A stretch of DNA of 29,480 bases, from NCBI GenBank assembly GCA_964389025.1, contig CAYMCQ010000054.1, positions 1-29,480 of the forward strand. The letters are read 5' to 3'. The notes beneath the pieces are model-generated. The model searched no databases, had not been told where the DNA came from, and saw only the letters and a program-made list of their open reading frames with translations. The stretch is from CAYMCQ01 sp964389025. GTDB lineage: Bacteria; Verrucomicrobiota; Verrucomicrobiia; Limisphaerales; CAYMCQ01. Each line of letters opens with the position of its first letter. Position 1 is the stretch's first letter. This document shows, piece by piece, positions 10,730 through 22,300 of this stretch. A program made the translations under genes and the position numbers.

Positions 10730-13285
10730 CTACGGCACGATGCGCGTGCGATAAACGCGAATGACTGGATTCGTGGCCGCGCCGACGTCGAGATAATTGG
10801 TGGCCGAGCCGGTGGTGATGAGGCTCACGAGGTCCGAATAACTGCCGGTCACGCTGCCGGAGGAAACCTGGAGAGCATTCGTTTTGCCGCTGCCCATCGT
10901 CCAACTGATGCGGAGATTATTTCCCTCGCGCGCGACAGATGAGATGCGAAAGACCGAAGCGCTGTTTGTCGGAACCGTGTTCGCCGTGAATTCATTGAAA
11001 TTGTTCTGGCCGTCGGCATCAGGGTCGGCGCTGGCGGCGGCGGAAGGGTTGTTGGTGCTGCCAAAATATTGAACCTGCCAAAGCTCGAACGCGGACAAGG
11101 CCGAAACGCTGATGTAATTCGCTCGAAGGTTCGTGCTCACTCCGGCAGGCCCGCTGGCCACGAGTGTGACGTCGTAATTCCCGGCTGAATAGGTGTGGCT
11201 GACGTTTGTGGTGGTGATGTTCGTCGTGCTGCCGTCGCCGAAATTCCAGAAGCGATTAGTGATGGTGCCGGTGGATGCGTCTGTGAACGTCACCGTCAAC
11301 GGCGCAATCCCATTCGTGGTGTTTGCGGCAAAAACGGCCATGGGCGGCTCGGCGATGGCGTTGAAGGCGGTCGCAAAACTGTCCGACACCGAAATTTTTC
11401 CGATCAAAACGCCGTCGTTGGGCGCGCTGCCACTGGCAAACTGCGAAATCACGAACGCGCCGACGCTCGTGGGAGCCGTCGAGCCGCCGCCGATGGGGTG
11501 CGCGTTGTAAGCGGTCTGCGAACCGATGTCGCTGCTCGTCGGGTTCACATAGACCGACATGTTCGAGCCACCGCCGACAGCTTGCACGATGACGCGATAT
11601 TGCACGTTCGTGTTCAGGAGCGTAGAGCCGAAAGTGAATGGGTCTGTGCCCTGCCCCGTGATGCGAATCCCGAAAACGAAATTCGACCTGCCAGCGTCGC
11701 CAGCCTTGGCGGTGAGGCGGAAGTTTGCGAACCCGATGGCATTGTTGCTGGTGTAAAGCGCGGTGAAATACGAGGGGCTGCTGTTCGTCGGCGCATTCGT
11801 GATGGTGACGGTCAGGCCGTAAAACACATTGCCGTTCGTTTGAGTGAAATTCTTGTAGGCGTCCTGATTGTCCACGGACTGGCCGAATGGAATCACCACT
11901 TTGCCGCCGCCAACTTGAAGCGGCAACGTCGAGACGCTCGGCACCTGCGTCCAATTGCTCTGCCCCACCAGATTCCCGGATGCAAACGTGCTGAAGTCGT
12001 CAAAGAAACCGAATGGGTAGATGTTCGTGTCGTTGACGGTCAGAGTGACGGAACGTGTGGCGCTTCCGCTGCCGCTGGTCGTGTTCGTGAATGAAACCGT
12101 GTCGGAATATGTGTTGGTCGCGAGAGTGTTCGCGTTCGTGTTTATCGTTACGACGACGTTTGTGCCCGCGCCGGCGGCGAGGGTTCCACCGCTGACCGAC
12201 AGCGTCAGCCAGTTGGACGACTTGACTGCATTCCAGTTCAGCGAAACCGGGCCTGCGTTGCTCACCGTGTAGGTCTGGTTCGTCGGCGAAAATGGACCGC
12301 CTTGAAAACCCGTGCTGGAGAAACCACCCGCCGGCGTGACCACCATGTTGGCCGAATTGTTCGTGGCAAAAGCAAAGTCTGCAAAGACGCAGTAATGATC
12401 CGCCGCGGTCTTGCTGTCGTTCGTAAGATTTTGCGGGCTGGCATTGGTGTAAAGACCGTTGGCGGCCCAGTTCATTGTGCTGAAAACAAAACCGGACGTT
12501 GGCGAAAGTCGGTTCGTCGCGGGCAAAATGTAGTCGAAGCGGATCGAGGGCGTGGTCGGTGCCGTGCTCCAGGTGCGGTGCTCGCCGCTGAGCATCGTCG
12601 GCTTAAATGCCGCCAGTCCGCCGTTCGTGATGAGCGTCGTGATCGGATGATACGTGGCTGAAAGCATGCAGACCGGCGGCACTTTTTCTTCGTCCTCATT
12701 CAAGTCTCCGGCGAAAATGTATGGCGATGAATTCGTCGCCGCGAAAGCTTTGATGATGTCCGAATCAAACTGCGCTTCCGTCTGACGAGTCGTGCAGGAG
12801 CTTCCGTCATTGCAACATTTCAAGTGCGCGTGAAACACCTGCAAGTTCGTCAACGTCAGTTGCACGCGGAACGAGTGCAGGCCGCGCAAACCCAGACCCG
12901 CATCGTAACTCACGGCGTTCGAAATCGGGTAGCGGCTGATGGCGCAATTGCGGTTGAAACCGTCGCTCAGCGATGAAACAGCAACGTAAAAGGATTGTGT
13001 GCCAAGATACGGCACATTGTTAGTGACCCAGTCAATCAGTGCCGTGCGCGTTGTATTGCTTCCGTTGTCTTCCACTTCATTCAGCAACAGAATGTCCGGC
13101 TGATTGTAGTTCACGATGCGGGCTATGGCCTGGGCTGGCGACGCGCTGTTGCTGTTGATGTTGCCCAGGCCTTTTTCGACATTCCATTGCATGACCCTGA
13201 CTGATTGAGCCTGAACGGGGTGAAAATGGAAAAGAACCAGCAGGAGCGCGACCGAAGTTAAGACTGGTTTCAACTGAAGGTTCAC
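10730..13285 (-). CDS. Secreted endonuclease/exonuclease/phosphatase-fold protein with BACON-like and PKD modules
   Basis: 851-residue exported protein. The signal peptide ends at PVQAQS (about residue 27). An endonuclease/exonuclease/phosphatase domain follows (about 28-320), with QWNVEKGL, DILLLNEVED (metal-binding Glu), FAGDLNEDE (Asp-Leu-Asn) and SKTAADHYCVFADF (catalytic Asp-His). Next are a BACON-like all-beta module (about 325-430, NWLTLSVSGGTLAAG), a jelly-roll-like region starting DDFSTFASGNL (about 440-620), and a PKD domain (PMAVFAAN...FWNFGDGST...VSHTYSAGNYDVTLVAS, about 650-735). The tail has a calcium-loop motif DPDADGQNNFNEF and ends in beta-rich sequence, possibly a surface or sorting tail. 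It may degrade extracellular DNA or act as a phosphodiesterase. The substrate is not determined. It is transcribed alone, downstream of the terminator at 13341-13374. Confidence 0.85.
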   Translation of the reverse strand: MNLQLKPVLTSVALLLVLFHFHPVQAQSVRVMQWNVEKGLGNINSNSASPAQAIARIVNYNQPDILLLNEVEDNGSNTTRTALIDWVTNNVPYLGTQSFYVAVSSLSDGFNRNCAISRYPISNAVSYDAGLGLRGLHSFRVQLTLTNLQVFHAHLKCCNDGSSCTTRQTEAQFDSDIIKAFAATNSSPYIFAGDLNEDEEKVPPVCMLSATYHPITTLITNGGLAAFKPTMLSGEHRTWSTAPTTPSIRFDYILPATNRLSPTSGFVFSTMNWAANGLYTNASPQNLTNDSKTAADHYCVFADFAFATNNSANMVVTPAGGFSSTGFQGGPFSPTNQTYTVSNAGPVSLNWNAVKSSNWLTLSVSGGTLAAGAGTNVVVTINTNANTLATNTYSDTVSFTNTTSGSGSATRSVTLTVNDTNIYPFGFFDDFSTFASGNLVGQSNWTQVPSVSTLPLQVGGGKVVIPFGQSVDNQDAYKNFTQTNGNVFYGLTVTITNAPTNSSPSYFTALYTSNNAIGFANFRLTAKAGDAGRSNFVFGIRITGQGTDPFTFGSTLLNTNVQYRVIVQAVGGGSNMSVYVNPTSSDIGSQTAYNAHPIGGGSTAPTSVGAFVISQFASGSAPNDGVLIGKISVSDSFATAFNAIAEPPMAVFAANTTNGIAPLTVTFTDASTGTITNRFWNFGDGSTTNITTTNVSHTYSAGNYDVTLVASGPAGVSTNLRANYISVSALSAFELWQVQYFGSTNNPSAAASADPDADGQNNFNEFTANTVPTNSASVFRISSVAREGNNLRISWTMGSGKTNALQVSSGSVTGSYSDLVSLITTGSATNYLDVGAATNPVIRVYRTRIVP

Positions 13286-13340
13286 AACGTTCGCCCCTTT
13301 ATATCAGCAGGAGCGAATGCTCACAAGGCGATTTGCCGAT

Positions 13341-13374
13341 TCAAAAAGCCGCTCCAGTCTTCCTGAAGCGGCTT
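13341..13374 (-). terminator. Intrinsic terminator after the ppdK remnant
   Basis: On the minus strand an 8-bp stem AAGCCGCT/AGCGGCTT, extended by an inner CAG/CTG pairing, is followed by TTTTTGA. It lies 8 bases past the stop of the truncated ppdK copy. It now would also end the radical SAM transcript. It may be the original ppdK terminator. Confidence 0.8.
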
Positions 13375-13381
13375 GCAGGGC

Positions 13382-13528
13382 CTATTTCTTTTTCGCTGCA
13401 GAATCTACGAGAGCGGCTTGCGCCGCTGCCAGTCTTGCAACAGGCACGCGGAACGGCAAGCAACTGACGTAAGTCAATCCAAGCTTGTGGCAGAATTTCA
13501 CGCTGCCAGGGTCGCCGCAGATGCCGAG
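13382..13528 (-). pseudogene. Truncated 3' end of a second pyruvate phosphate dikinase gene
   Basis: Read on the minus strand this 147-base stretch gives an uninterrupted 48-residue peptide beginning LGICGDPGSVKFCHK and ending AAKKK-stop. It aligns with the last residues of the intact ppdK at 16361-19108. A block of 39 bases is identical (13419-13457 against 16410-16448). Elsewhere the copies differ mainly at third codon positions, and the remnant lacks four residues (EHGG), including part of the motif at the catalytic cysteine. Homology stops abruptly at 13528, where unrelated radical SAM sequence begins. There is no start codon of its own. The stop codon of the radical SAM gene lies inside it, in another frame. 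Confidence 0.9.
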
Positions 13529-14829
13529 GGACCTTTATGCCCCAATTTTGCGAACGATCTATTACGCTGATCTGTCGCTTCACGCGAATAGATTTCGGTG
13601 AACAACCAGCGCATCCCGCTCTCCAATTCATCCACGGTCATGCGTGCCGGGCGATAGTTCACGTCGAATAAAGTGCAGCGATCCCAGAATTGCTCATCCA
13701 GCAATCGGCCTTCGCGGCGCAGACGTTCGTAAAGATTACTGCCGGGAAATGGCGTCATTACGGTCAGTTGCACTTCCGCCAGACCCGACGACCGCACGAA
13801 ATCCCGCATCATGGGGAAAACCTCTGGCGTGTGGTTGTCCAAGCCGAGGATGAAGCACCCGTTCACACTCACGCCGCGTGACTGAAGCGTATCCACGACG
13901 CGACGCGCCTGCGGTGCAACTCGTTTTTTCCAGCCGAACGGATCAATTCCCGCCAGATCCGTCTCGCGCGGACTTTCAAACCCGATCAGGAGTTGTCGGC
14001 AGCCAGATTCTGCGATGAGGTCGCACAGCGCAGGATCATCCGCCACCGATGCGTCGGTTTCCGTGAACCAATGAAGTTGCTCGGGGATCAATGCTTGAAG
14101 AAACTGGCGGCTCCAAGTCTTGTCGAGAAACGTGTTGTCATCGGCAAACTCGACAAAGGGATGAGGAAACTCACGGCGGAGAGAACGAATTTCCTCCATC
14201 ACCAAACTGACAGGCTTCTGATTGAAGCGGCGGGTGATGAGCGGGCTGGCGGCGCAAAATTCACAACCACGCGGACAGCCTCGCGATGTCTGGATCGTGG
14301 CGCGGTTGTATGGGCGGGCTTTGATCAGGTCAAAGCGAGGCATCGCGTAATGTGCCGGTTCAAACACTCCCGCCGTGGCCCCGTTGTAAAGACGCCTCAG
14401 TTTCCCCTGCTCCGCGTCCGCCAACAGCAGCGGCCAGGCGTGTTCTGCGCCACCGACCACCACCGCATCGCAATGCCCCAACGCCTCCTCCGGCAGACTC
14501 GACACATGCAAACCGCCCATGACGACGCGGATGCCACGCGAGCGGTAACTGTCAGCAACTTTGTAGGCGTCATACACGGACGCGGTTAGTGATGAAATGG
14601 CCACGAGGTCAAAGCCCGGCAGCAACCTCAGATCAGGCAACTCGTCAATCTCGATGTAACACACTTCATGTTGTGGCGGGGTCGTGCCGGCAATCGTCAA
14701 TAATCCCAGACTCGGCAGCGAAGCGATGACTTTTCCCCGCCGGACAAATCCCGGCAACGTCACTCCGAGCGCAGCGAGTTCGGCGGTTCGCACGCGCACC
14801 CCGCTCATAGCGATGAGGCCGATTCTCAT
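13498..14829 (-). CDS. B12-binding-type radical SAM protein
   Basis: Predicted iron-sulfur enzyme that cleaves S-adenosylmethionine to a radical. The N-terminal part (about 1-160) looks like a Rossmann-type cobalamin-binding domain: DLVAISSLTASVYDAYKVAD, VVMGGLHVSSLPEEAL and VVVGGAEH. The usual DxHxxG cobalamin-ligand motif was not seen. The radical SAM core follows, with SRGCPRGCEFC (Cys185, 189, 192 in CxxxCxxC spacing), FADDNTFLD, LLIGFES and FILGLDNHTPEVF. 443 residues. Its start overlaps the stop of the upstream membrane-protein gene by ATGA, which indicates translational coupling. The C-terminus after AKLGHK is encoded by the ppdK remnant in another frame (GPSASAATLAA), so the native 3' end was probably replaced. 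Substrate unknown; relatives modify lipids, peptides or cofactors. Confidence 0.88.
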   Translation of the reverse strand: MRIGLIAMSGVRVRTAELAALGVTLPGFVRRGKVIASLPSLGLLTIAGTTPPQHEVCYIEIDELPDLRLLPGFDLVAISSLTASVYDAYKVADSYRSRGIRVVMGGLHVSSLPEEALGHCDAVVVGGAEHAWPLLLADAEQGKLRRLYNGATAGVFEPAHYAMPRFDLIKARPYNRATIQTSRGCPRGCEFCAASPLITRRFNQKPVSLVMEEIRSLRREFPHPFVEFADDNTFLDKTWSRQFLQALIPEQLHWFTETDASVADDPALCDLIAESGCRQLLIGFESPRETDLAGIDPFGWKKRVAPQARRVVDTLQSRGVSVNGCFILGLDNHTPEVFPMMRDFVRSSGLAEVQLTVMTPFPGSNLYERLRREGRLLDEQFWDRCTLFDVNYRPARMTVDELESGMRWLFTEIYSREATDQRNRSFAKLGHKGPSASAATLAA

Positions 14830-16202
14830 GGCGGTAATGCGTTGTCGGGGGTCCTGTTCGTGGTGTAAAGGTAGTAAAGACGGTTTGAGAGCGCCAGCCA
14901 GTCAGACCTTTGTTCGGCTTCAGTCTGCGCTTTGCGGCGATGCGGCAACCGTTCTTCTTTGATGAATTCGCGAACGCCTTCCATGAATACAGAATTTGTC
15001 TTCAACCATTCATTGCCTTCAGGAATTCGAGCCAAGCCATCAAGCAGTTGCAACATAGCCCCAGCATCCGGCCCAAACCACTGCAAGCCATCAGCAACAT
15101 GCTCGACTTGTTCCTCTCTCGAAAATGGCAGCAGCGTCATACCACGACTCCATCGTGGCCCGTAGTGCAAAAGCATCTGATTCAAACGCCGCATCAGGTG
15201 CGACCGCACCCAAGCTGGGTCGCTCGCTTGCACCGAACCAAAACACGTTGGCAATTCCTCAAAAAATTCCCGTTCGTAAGGCTTCGGCGGAAGCGTTCTG
15301 GCCGGAGCAAAATCCGAAGACCGATGGCTCGCCAAATAATCCAGTGCAGCACGCGCTTTCCCCCCGGCAACCAAACGCTCTACCACCACCGAGTTCGCCA
15401 GTTCGCGCTGCGGGACAATCGCAACTGCCGTCCAGAACACCGCCAGCACCACCAACGTTCGCCACGGCATCGGGCCCGCGTGCGATTCCGGGAGCGCTGT
15501 CAACATCCGCCTCGTTCGCCACAGCAGCGCAACAACCAGCGAGATCGGCACAGTCCAAAACGCCACGGCAAACACCGCGCTCATCGCAGAGTAGAGAATT
15601 TCCTCCTCCGGCGAATTCCGCATCCCGCCCATCGCGGACATGATTCGCTTGGCAAAGCCGCCGCCAAAAAAGAAAACCACGCAAACTTCCAACGCTGCTG
15701 CAAACAACACCCAAACCAAGGCGATTACAAACGGCGCAGACGTGACGACCTGCATCACTCTCGCCATCAGCAGCACGCGCCACAACGAAACCACCGCGAG
15801 CAAGGCAAGGTTCAAGTGTGCGGCAGTGAGCGAATCGCAGAAACGCTCCACCGGAATAGAGTAAAGCCACGCGATGGGCGCAGTCAGCCAGAACAATCCC
15901 ATAAACGAACGCCAACCTGACCAGAACTCCGGCTTCACCCCATCCGCATCCGCGATCTCGCGGCGCGCGAAGAAGCCGTAGAGAATGATGTAAAGCCACG
16001 AACCGGAAACAAACGAAAACAACAGCGACCCAAACAACCACATCACGGGGTTCTCGGTGATGAACGTCTGGTCGTAGTTCCGCGCGAAGCCAGTCAATAA
16101 TACTAACGCAACTCCCGCCCAGATTGCGCCACGCCATCGTGCCACGTCGAGGATCGCAGAACGATGACCAAGGAGATACTTGAGCCATTCCGAGGAGCGC
16201 AT
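14826..16202 (-). CDS. Multi-pass membrane protein of unknown function
   Basis: I do not recognise a family. The 458-residue protein has an N-terminal membrane half with about seven hydrophobic segments. Examples are AIWAGVALVLLTGFA (about 26-40), WLFGSLLFSFVSGSWLYIILY (about 55-75), SAPFVIALVWVLFAAALEV (about 155-173), SAVFAVAFWTVPISLVVALLW (about 207-228) and LVVLAVFWTAVAIV (about 249-262). A soluble, mostly helical C-terminal half (about 265-458) follows, probably on one face of the membrane. Its last codons overlap the radical SAM start (ATGA), so the two are co-translated and likely act together, for example on a membrane-linked substrate (inference). The pair lies between the intact ppdK and its truncated copy. 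Confidence 0.75.
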   Translation of the reverse strand: MRSSEWLKYLLGHRSAILDVARWRGAIWAGVALVLLTGFARNYDQTFITENPVMWLFGSLLFSFVSGSWLYIILYGFFARREIADADGVKPEFWSGWRSFMGLFWLTAPIAWLYSIPVERFCDSLTAAHLNLALLAVVSLWRVLLMARVMQVVTSAPFVIALVWVLFAAALEVCVVFFFGGGFAKRIMSAMGGMRNSPEEEILYSAMSAVFAVAFWTVPISLVVALLWRTRRMLTALPESHAGPMPWRTLVVLAVFWTAVAIVPQRELANSVVVERLVAGGKARAALDYLASHRSSDFAPARTLPPKPYEREFFEELPTCFGSVQASDPAWVRSHLMRRLNQMLLHYGPRWSRGMTLLPFSREEQVEHVADGLQWFGPDAGAMLQLLDGLARIPEGNEWLKTNSVFMEGVREFIKEERLPHRRKAQTEAEQRSDWLALSNRLYYLYTTNRTPDNALPP

Positions 16203-16304
16203 GGGTCAAGGCTAACCGAAGTATTCAACATCTGACAACCAGCAAGCGATAGTTGAAACCAGCCAGCAAAAGCCGCCCCGGTTTCTCGAATCGGCCATTG
16301 TGCT

Positions 16305-16358
16305 TTGTAGTGCCGAGCCTGCGGCTAGACCAGTTCGGCCACAGGCAGAAGACTACAA
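16305..16358. repeat. Imperfect palindrome just downstream of ppdK
   Basis: Ends TTGTAGT and ACTACAA bracket a 54-base imperfect inverted repeat with inner GCCTG/CAGGC matches. It ends 2 bases from the ppdK stop. It has no T-run typical of an intrinsic terminator, unlike the hairpin behind the ppdK remnant. Confidence 0.55.
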
Positions 16359-16360
16359 TT

Positions 16361-19108
<2,748 letters not shown>

Positions 19109-19265
19109 TATAAAATGTCTCTGAAAAAATTTGCGGCGCTGGTCCGTGATTGGAAAAGCTCCCCGCAGAAACGCGGCGAATCTAGCAAAGACGAACAGCG
19201 TGTCGAAACTTTTTCACCACCAATCTCTGCAATCTTCATGGCGGATTGTGACTTTGCGCTGACAA

Positions 19266-19306
19266 GCGCGGATAAGCAGTTCAATTCAATCCGTGCTTAT
19301 CCGCGC
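19266..19306. repeat. Perfect 13-bp inverted repeat in the ppdK-metH gap
   Basis: GCGCGGATAAGCA (19266-19278) and TGCTTATCCGCGC (19294-19306) are exact reverse complements around a 15-base spacer. It lies in the 277-base gap between divergent ppdK and metH. No T-run follows on either strand. It could be an operator, an RNA hairpin in the metH leader, or a fragment of a dispersed ATCCGTG-type repeat. Confidence 0.8.
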
Positions 19307-19385
19307 CATTCCAGCTGACTTTTTCATATCTTCATATCCAGATACGTTGATTTTTATCTTGAATTCGTTATTTCTTTAACGTATT

Positions 19386-22300
19386 TTGCCGCCGATTACT
19401 TTCGTGAACACTGTGCCGGACAAAATTCAGACACTGGAAAGGTTGCTCCGGGAGCGCATCGTCGTGCTCGACGGCGCGATGGGCACGATGATCCAGCAGC
19501 GCAAGCTGACGGAAAATGATTTTCGCGGCGGGCGCTTCGCGGATTTTCGCGGCAAAGACCTCAAAGGACTGAACGACCTGTTGAACATCACACAGCCGCA
19601 AATCATCGAGGACATTCACCGCGAATATCTCGAAGCCGGCGCGGACATCATCGAGACCAACACCTTCAACTCGCAGGCGATTTCGCTGGCGGATTACGGG
19701 ATGGAATCGCTGGCGTCTGAACTGGCGAAAGCCGGCGCGGAATGCGCGCGGCGCGCGGCGGACAAAGTCATGGCTGCACAACCGGGCCGGGTCTGTTTCG
19801 TCGCTGGAGCGATCGGCCCGACGACGAAAACAACTTCCATCTCAACGGACGTGAACAATCCCGCCGCGCGCGACACGACGTTCGATGAACTGGTGAGGGC
19901 TTACGGCGAACAAGTGCGCGGCCTGCTCGACGGCGGCGTGGACATTTTGCTCGTTGAAACAATTTTCGACACGCTCAACGCGAAGGCGGCATTCTTTGCG
20001 ATTGAACAGATTTTTGAGGAGCGGGGAATTGAGCCGCTCCTCGTTTGGAGGGACGAGTTACACGAGTCCCAAACATCAAAAGGGAAGTTAGAGGCTCGTG
20101 TAACTCGCCCCTCCGACAGAACGGTTCCCATCCTTGCCTCCGTGACTTTCATCCAGGCCGGAAGCAATCGCGGCGTCACCGGGCAAACCGTCGAGGCGTT
20201 TTGGAATTCCATTTCGCACGTCCCGCTTTTGAGCGTGGGAATGAATTGTGCGCTCGGACCGAAAGAACTTCGCCCACTCATCGAAGAACTTTCATGTGTC
20301 GCGCCGATTTACGTTAGCGCGTATCCGAACGCCGGCCTGCCCAATCCCCTGCTGCCGACAGGTTTTCCCGAAACGCCGGAAACTCTCGCGCCGCAACTCA
20401 AAGAATGGGCTGCGAACGGCTGGCTGAACATCGTCGGCGGCTGCTGCGGCACTACACCGCCGCACATCAAATTGATCGCTGACGTCGTGAAAGGTTTGCC
20501 ACCGCGCACGCCACCAAAAGTTGAGGCGTTTCTTCGATTAAGCGGTTTGGATGCACTAACGATTGAGGGAGCGCGCGCGTCTCGCGCGCCGTTCGAGGCG
20601 TCGCGCCTCGAACCTCGTTCGCCACAAAACATTTCGGATTCCGCGCGCGGGACGCGCGCGCTCCCCATCGCTACGTTCGTGAACATCGGTGAGCGGACAA
20701 ACATCACCGGCTCGCCGAGATTTTCAAAACTGATTCTCGAAAACAAATTTGAAGAAGCGGTCAGCGTCGCGAAACAGCAGGTCGAGAACGGCGCGCAGAT
20801 CATCGACGTCAACATGGACGAAGGGATGCTCGATGGCGTCAGAGCAATGACGCATTTCCTGAATCTCATCGCGTCCGAGCCTGACATCGCGCGCGTGCCG
20901 GTGATGGTTGACTCCTCGAAGTGGACTGTGATCGAAGCCGGATTGAAATGTTTGCAGGGCAAAGGCGTGGTGAATTCCATTTCGCTCAAGGAAGGCGAAG
21001 AGAAATTTTTACAACAGGCGAAACTCGTCCGGCGCTACGGTGCGGCGGTTGTCGTGATGGCTTTTGATGAACGCGGCCAGGCCGATTCGTTCGAGCGCAA
21101 GATTCAAGTTTGCAAGCGCAGCTACGATTTGCTGACGGAGAAAATCGGCTTTCCGCCGCAGGACATTATCTTTGATCCGAACATCCTCACCGTCGCGACG
21201 GGTTTGGAGGAGCATAACAATTATGCCGTTGATTTCATCCGCGCAACTCATTGGATAAAACAAAATCTTCCGCACGCGAAAGTCAGCGGCGGCATCAGCA
21301 ACATTTCGTTTTCGTTTCGCGGCAACAACGCGGTGCGCGAGGCGATGCACAGCGCGTTTCTCTATCACGCCATCAGGGCCGGATTGGACATGGGCATCGT
21401 GAACGCCGGAATGCTCGAAGTTTACGAGGAAATTCCAAAGGATTTGCTCGAACTCGTCGAAGACGTTTTGCTCAACCGCCGACCGGACGCGACGGAACGG
21501 CTGGTTAAATTCGCCGAGTCGGTGAAGAAAAAAGACAAGGCCGAAATCATCGCTGACGAATGGCGCAAAGACTCCGTCGAAGAACGACTTTCCCACGCGC
21601 TCGTCAAAGGCATTGTTGATTTCATCGATGCCGACACCGAGGAAGCGCGACAAAAATACGGAAAGCCGCTCGCCGTCATCGAAGGCCCGCTGATGGCCGG
21701 CATGAATGTTGTCGGAGACTTGTTTGGCTCCGGCAAAATGTTTTTGCCGCAAGTTGTAAAATCGGCGCGCGTGATGAAAAAAGCCGTCGCGTATCTCCAG
21801 CCGTTCATGGAGGCTGAGAAACTGGCGTCCGGCAATCACAAGGCGCAGGGAAAAATCTTGATGGCGACCGTCAAAGGCGACGTTCACGACATNNNNNNNN
21901 NNGGCGTCGTGCTCGCTTGTGACAATTACGAAGTGATTGACCTCGGCGTGATGGTGTCGTGCGATAAAATTTTGCAGACCGCGCGCGAACAGAACGTGGA
22001 CATGATCGGCTTGAGCGGACTCATCACGCCAAGCCTTGATGAGATGGTTCACGTCGCAAAAGAAATGCAGCGGCAGGGAATCAAGTTGCCGTTGCTCATC
22101 GGCGGCGCGACGACGAGCAAGGCGCACACCGCCGTGAAGATCGCGCCGCATTACAACGAACCGGTCGTCCATGTGCTTGATGCATCTCGCGCGGTCGGAG
22201 TTGTCGGCAGTTTGATCAGCACGGAAAACAAACCAAAGTTTGCCGCGAACATCCGCGAGGAATACGACCGCCTCCGCGCCCAACACGCCGGACAAAAGGC

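Noticed and set aside
13341..13631. 96-codon ORF on the minus strand across the ppdK remnant
   Set aside because: It reads the remnant in the wrong frame and gives a peptide with no resemblance to anything. The PPDK-like frame is the meaningful one.
14910..15920. 336-codon plus-strand ORF opposite the membrane protein
   Set aside because: Arg/His/Pro-rich composition typical of a shadow frame. The minus strand gives hydrophobic segments and the ATGA coupling.
19109..19385. SAM, SAH or cobalamin riboswitch in front of metH
   Set aside because: The only clear structure is a simple 13-bp inverted repeat. None of the conserved core motifs of those riboswitches was seen.
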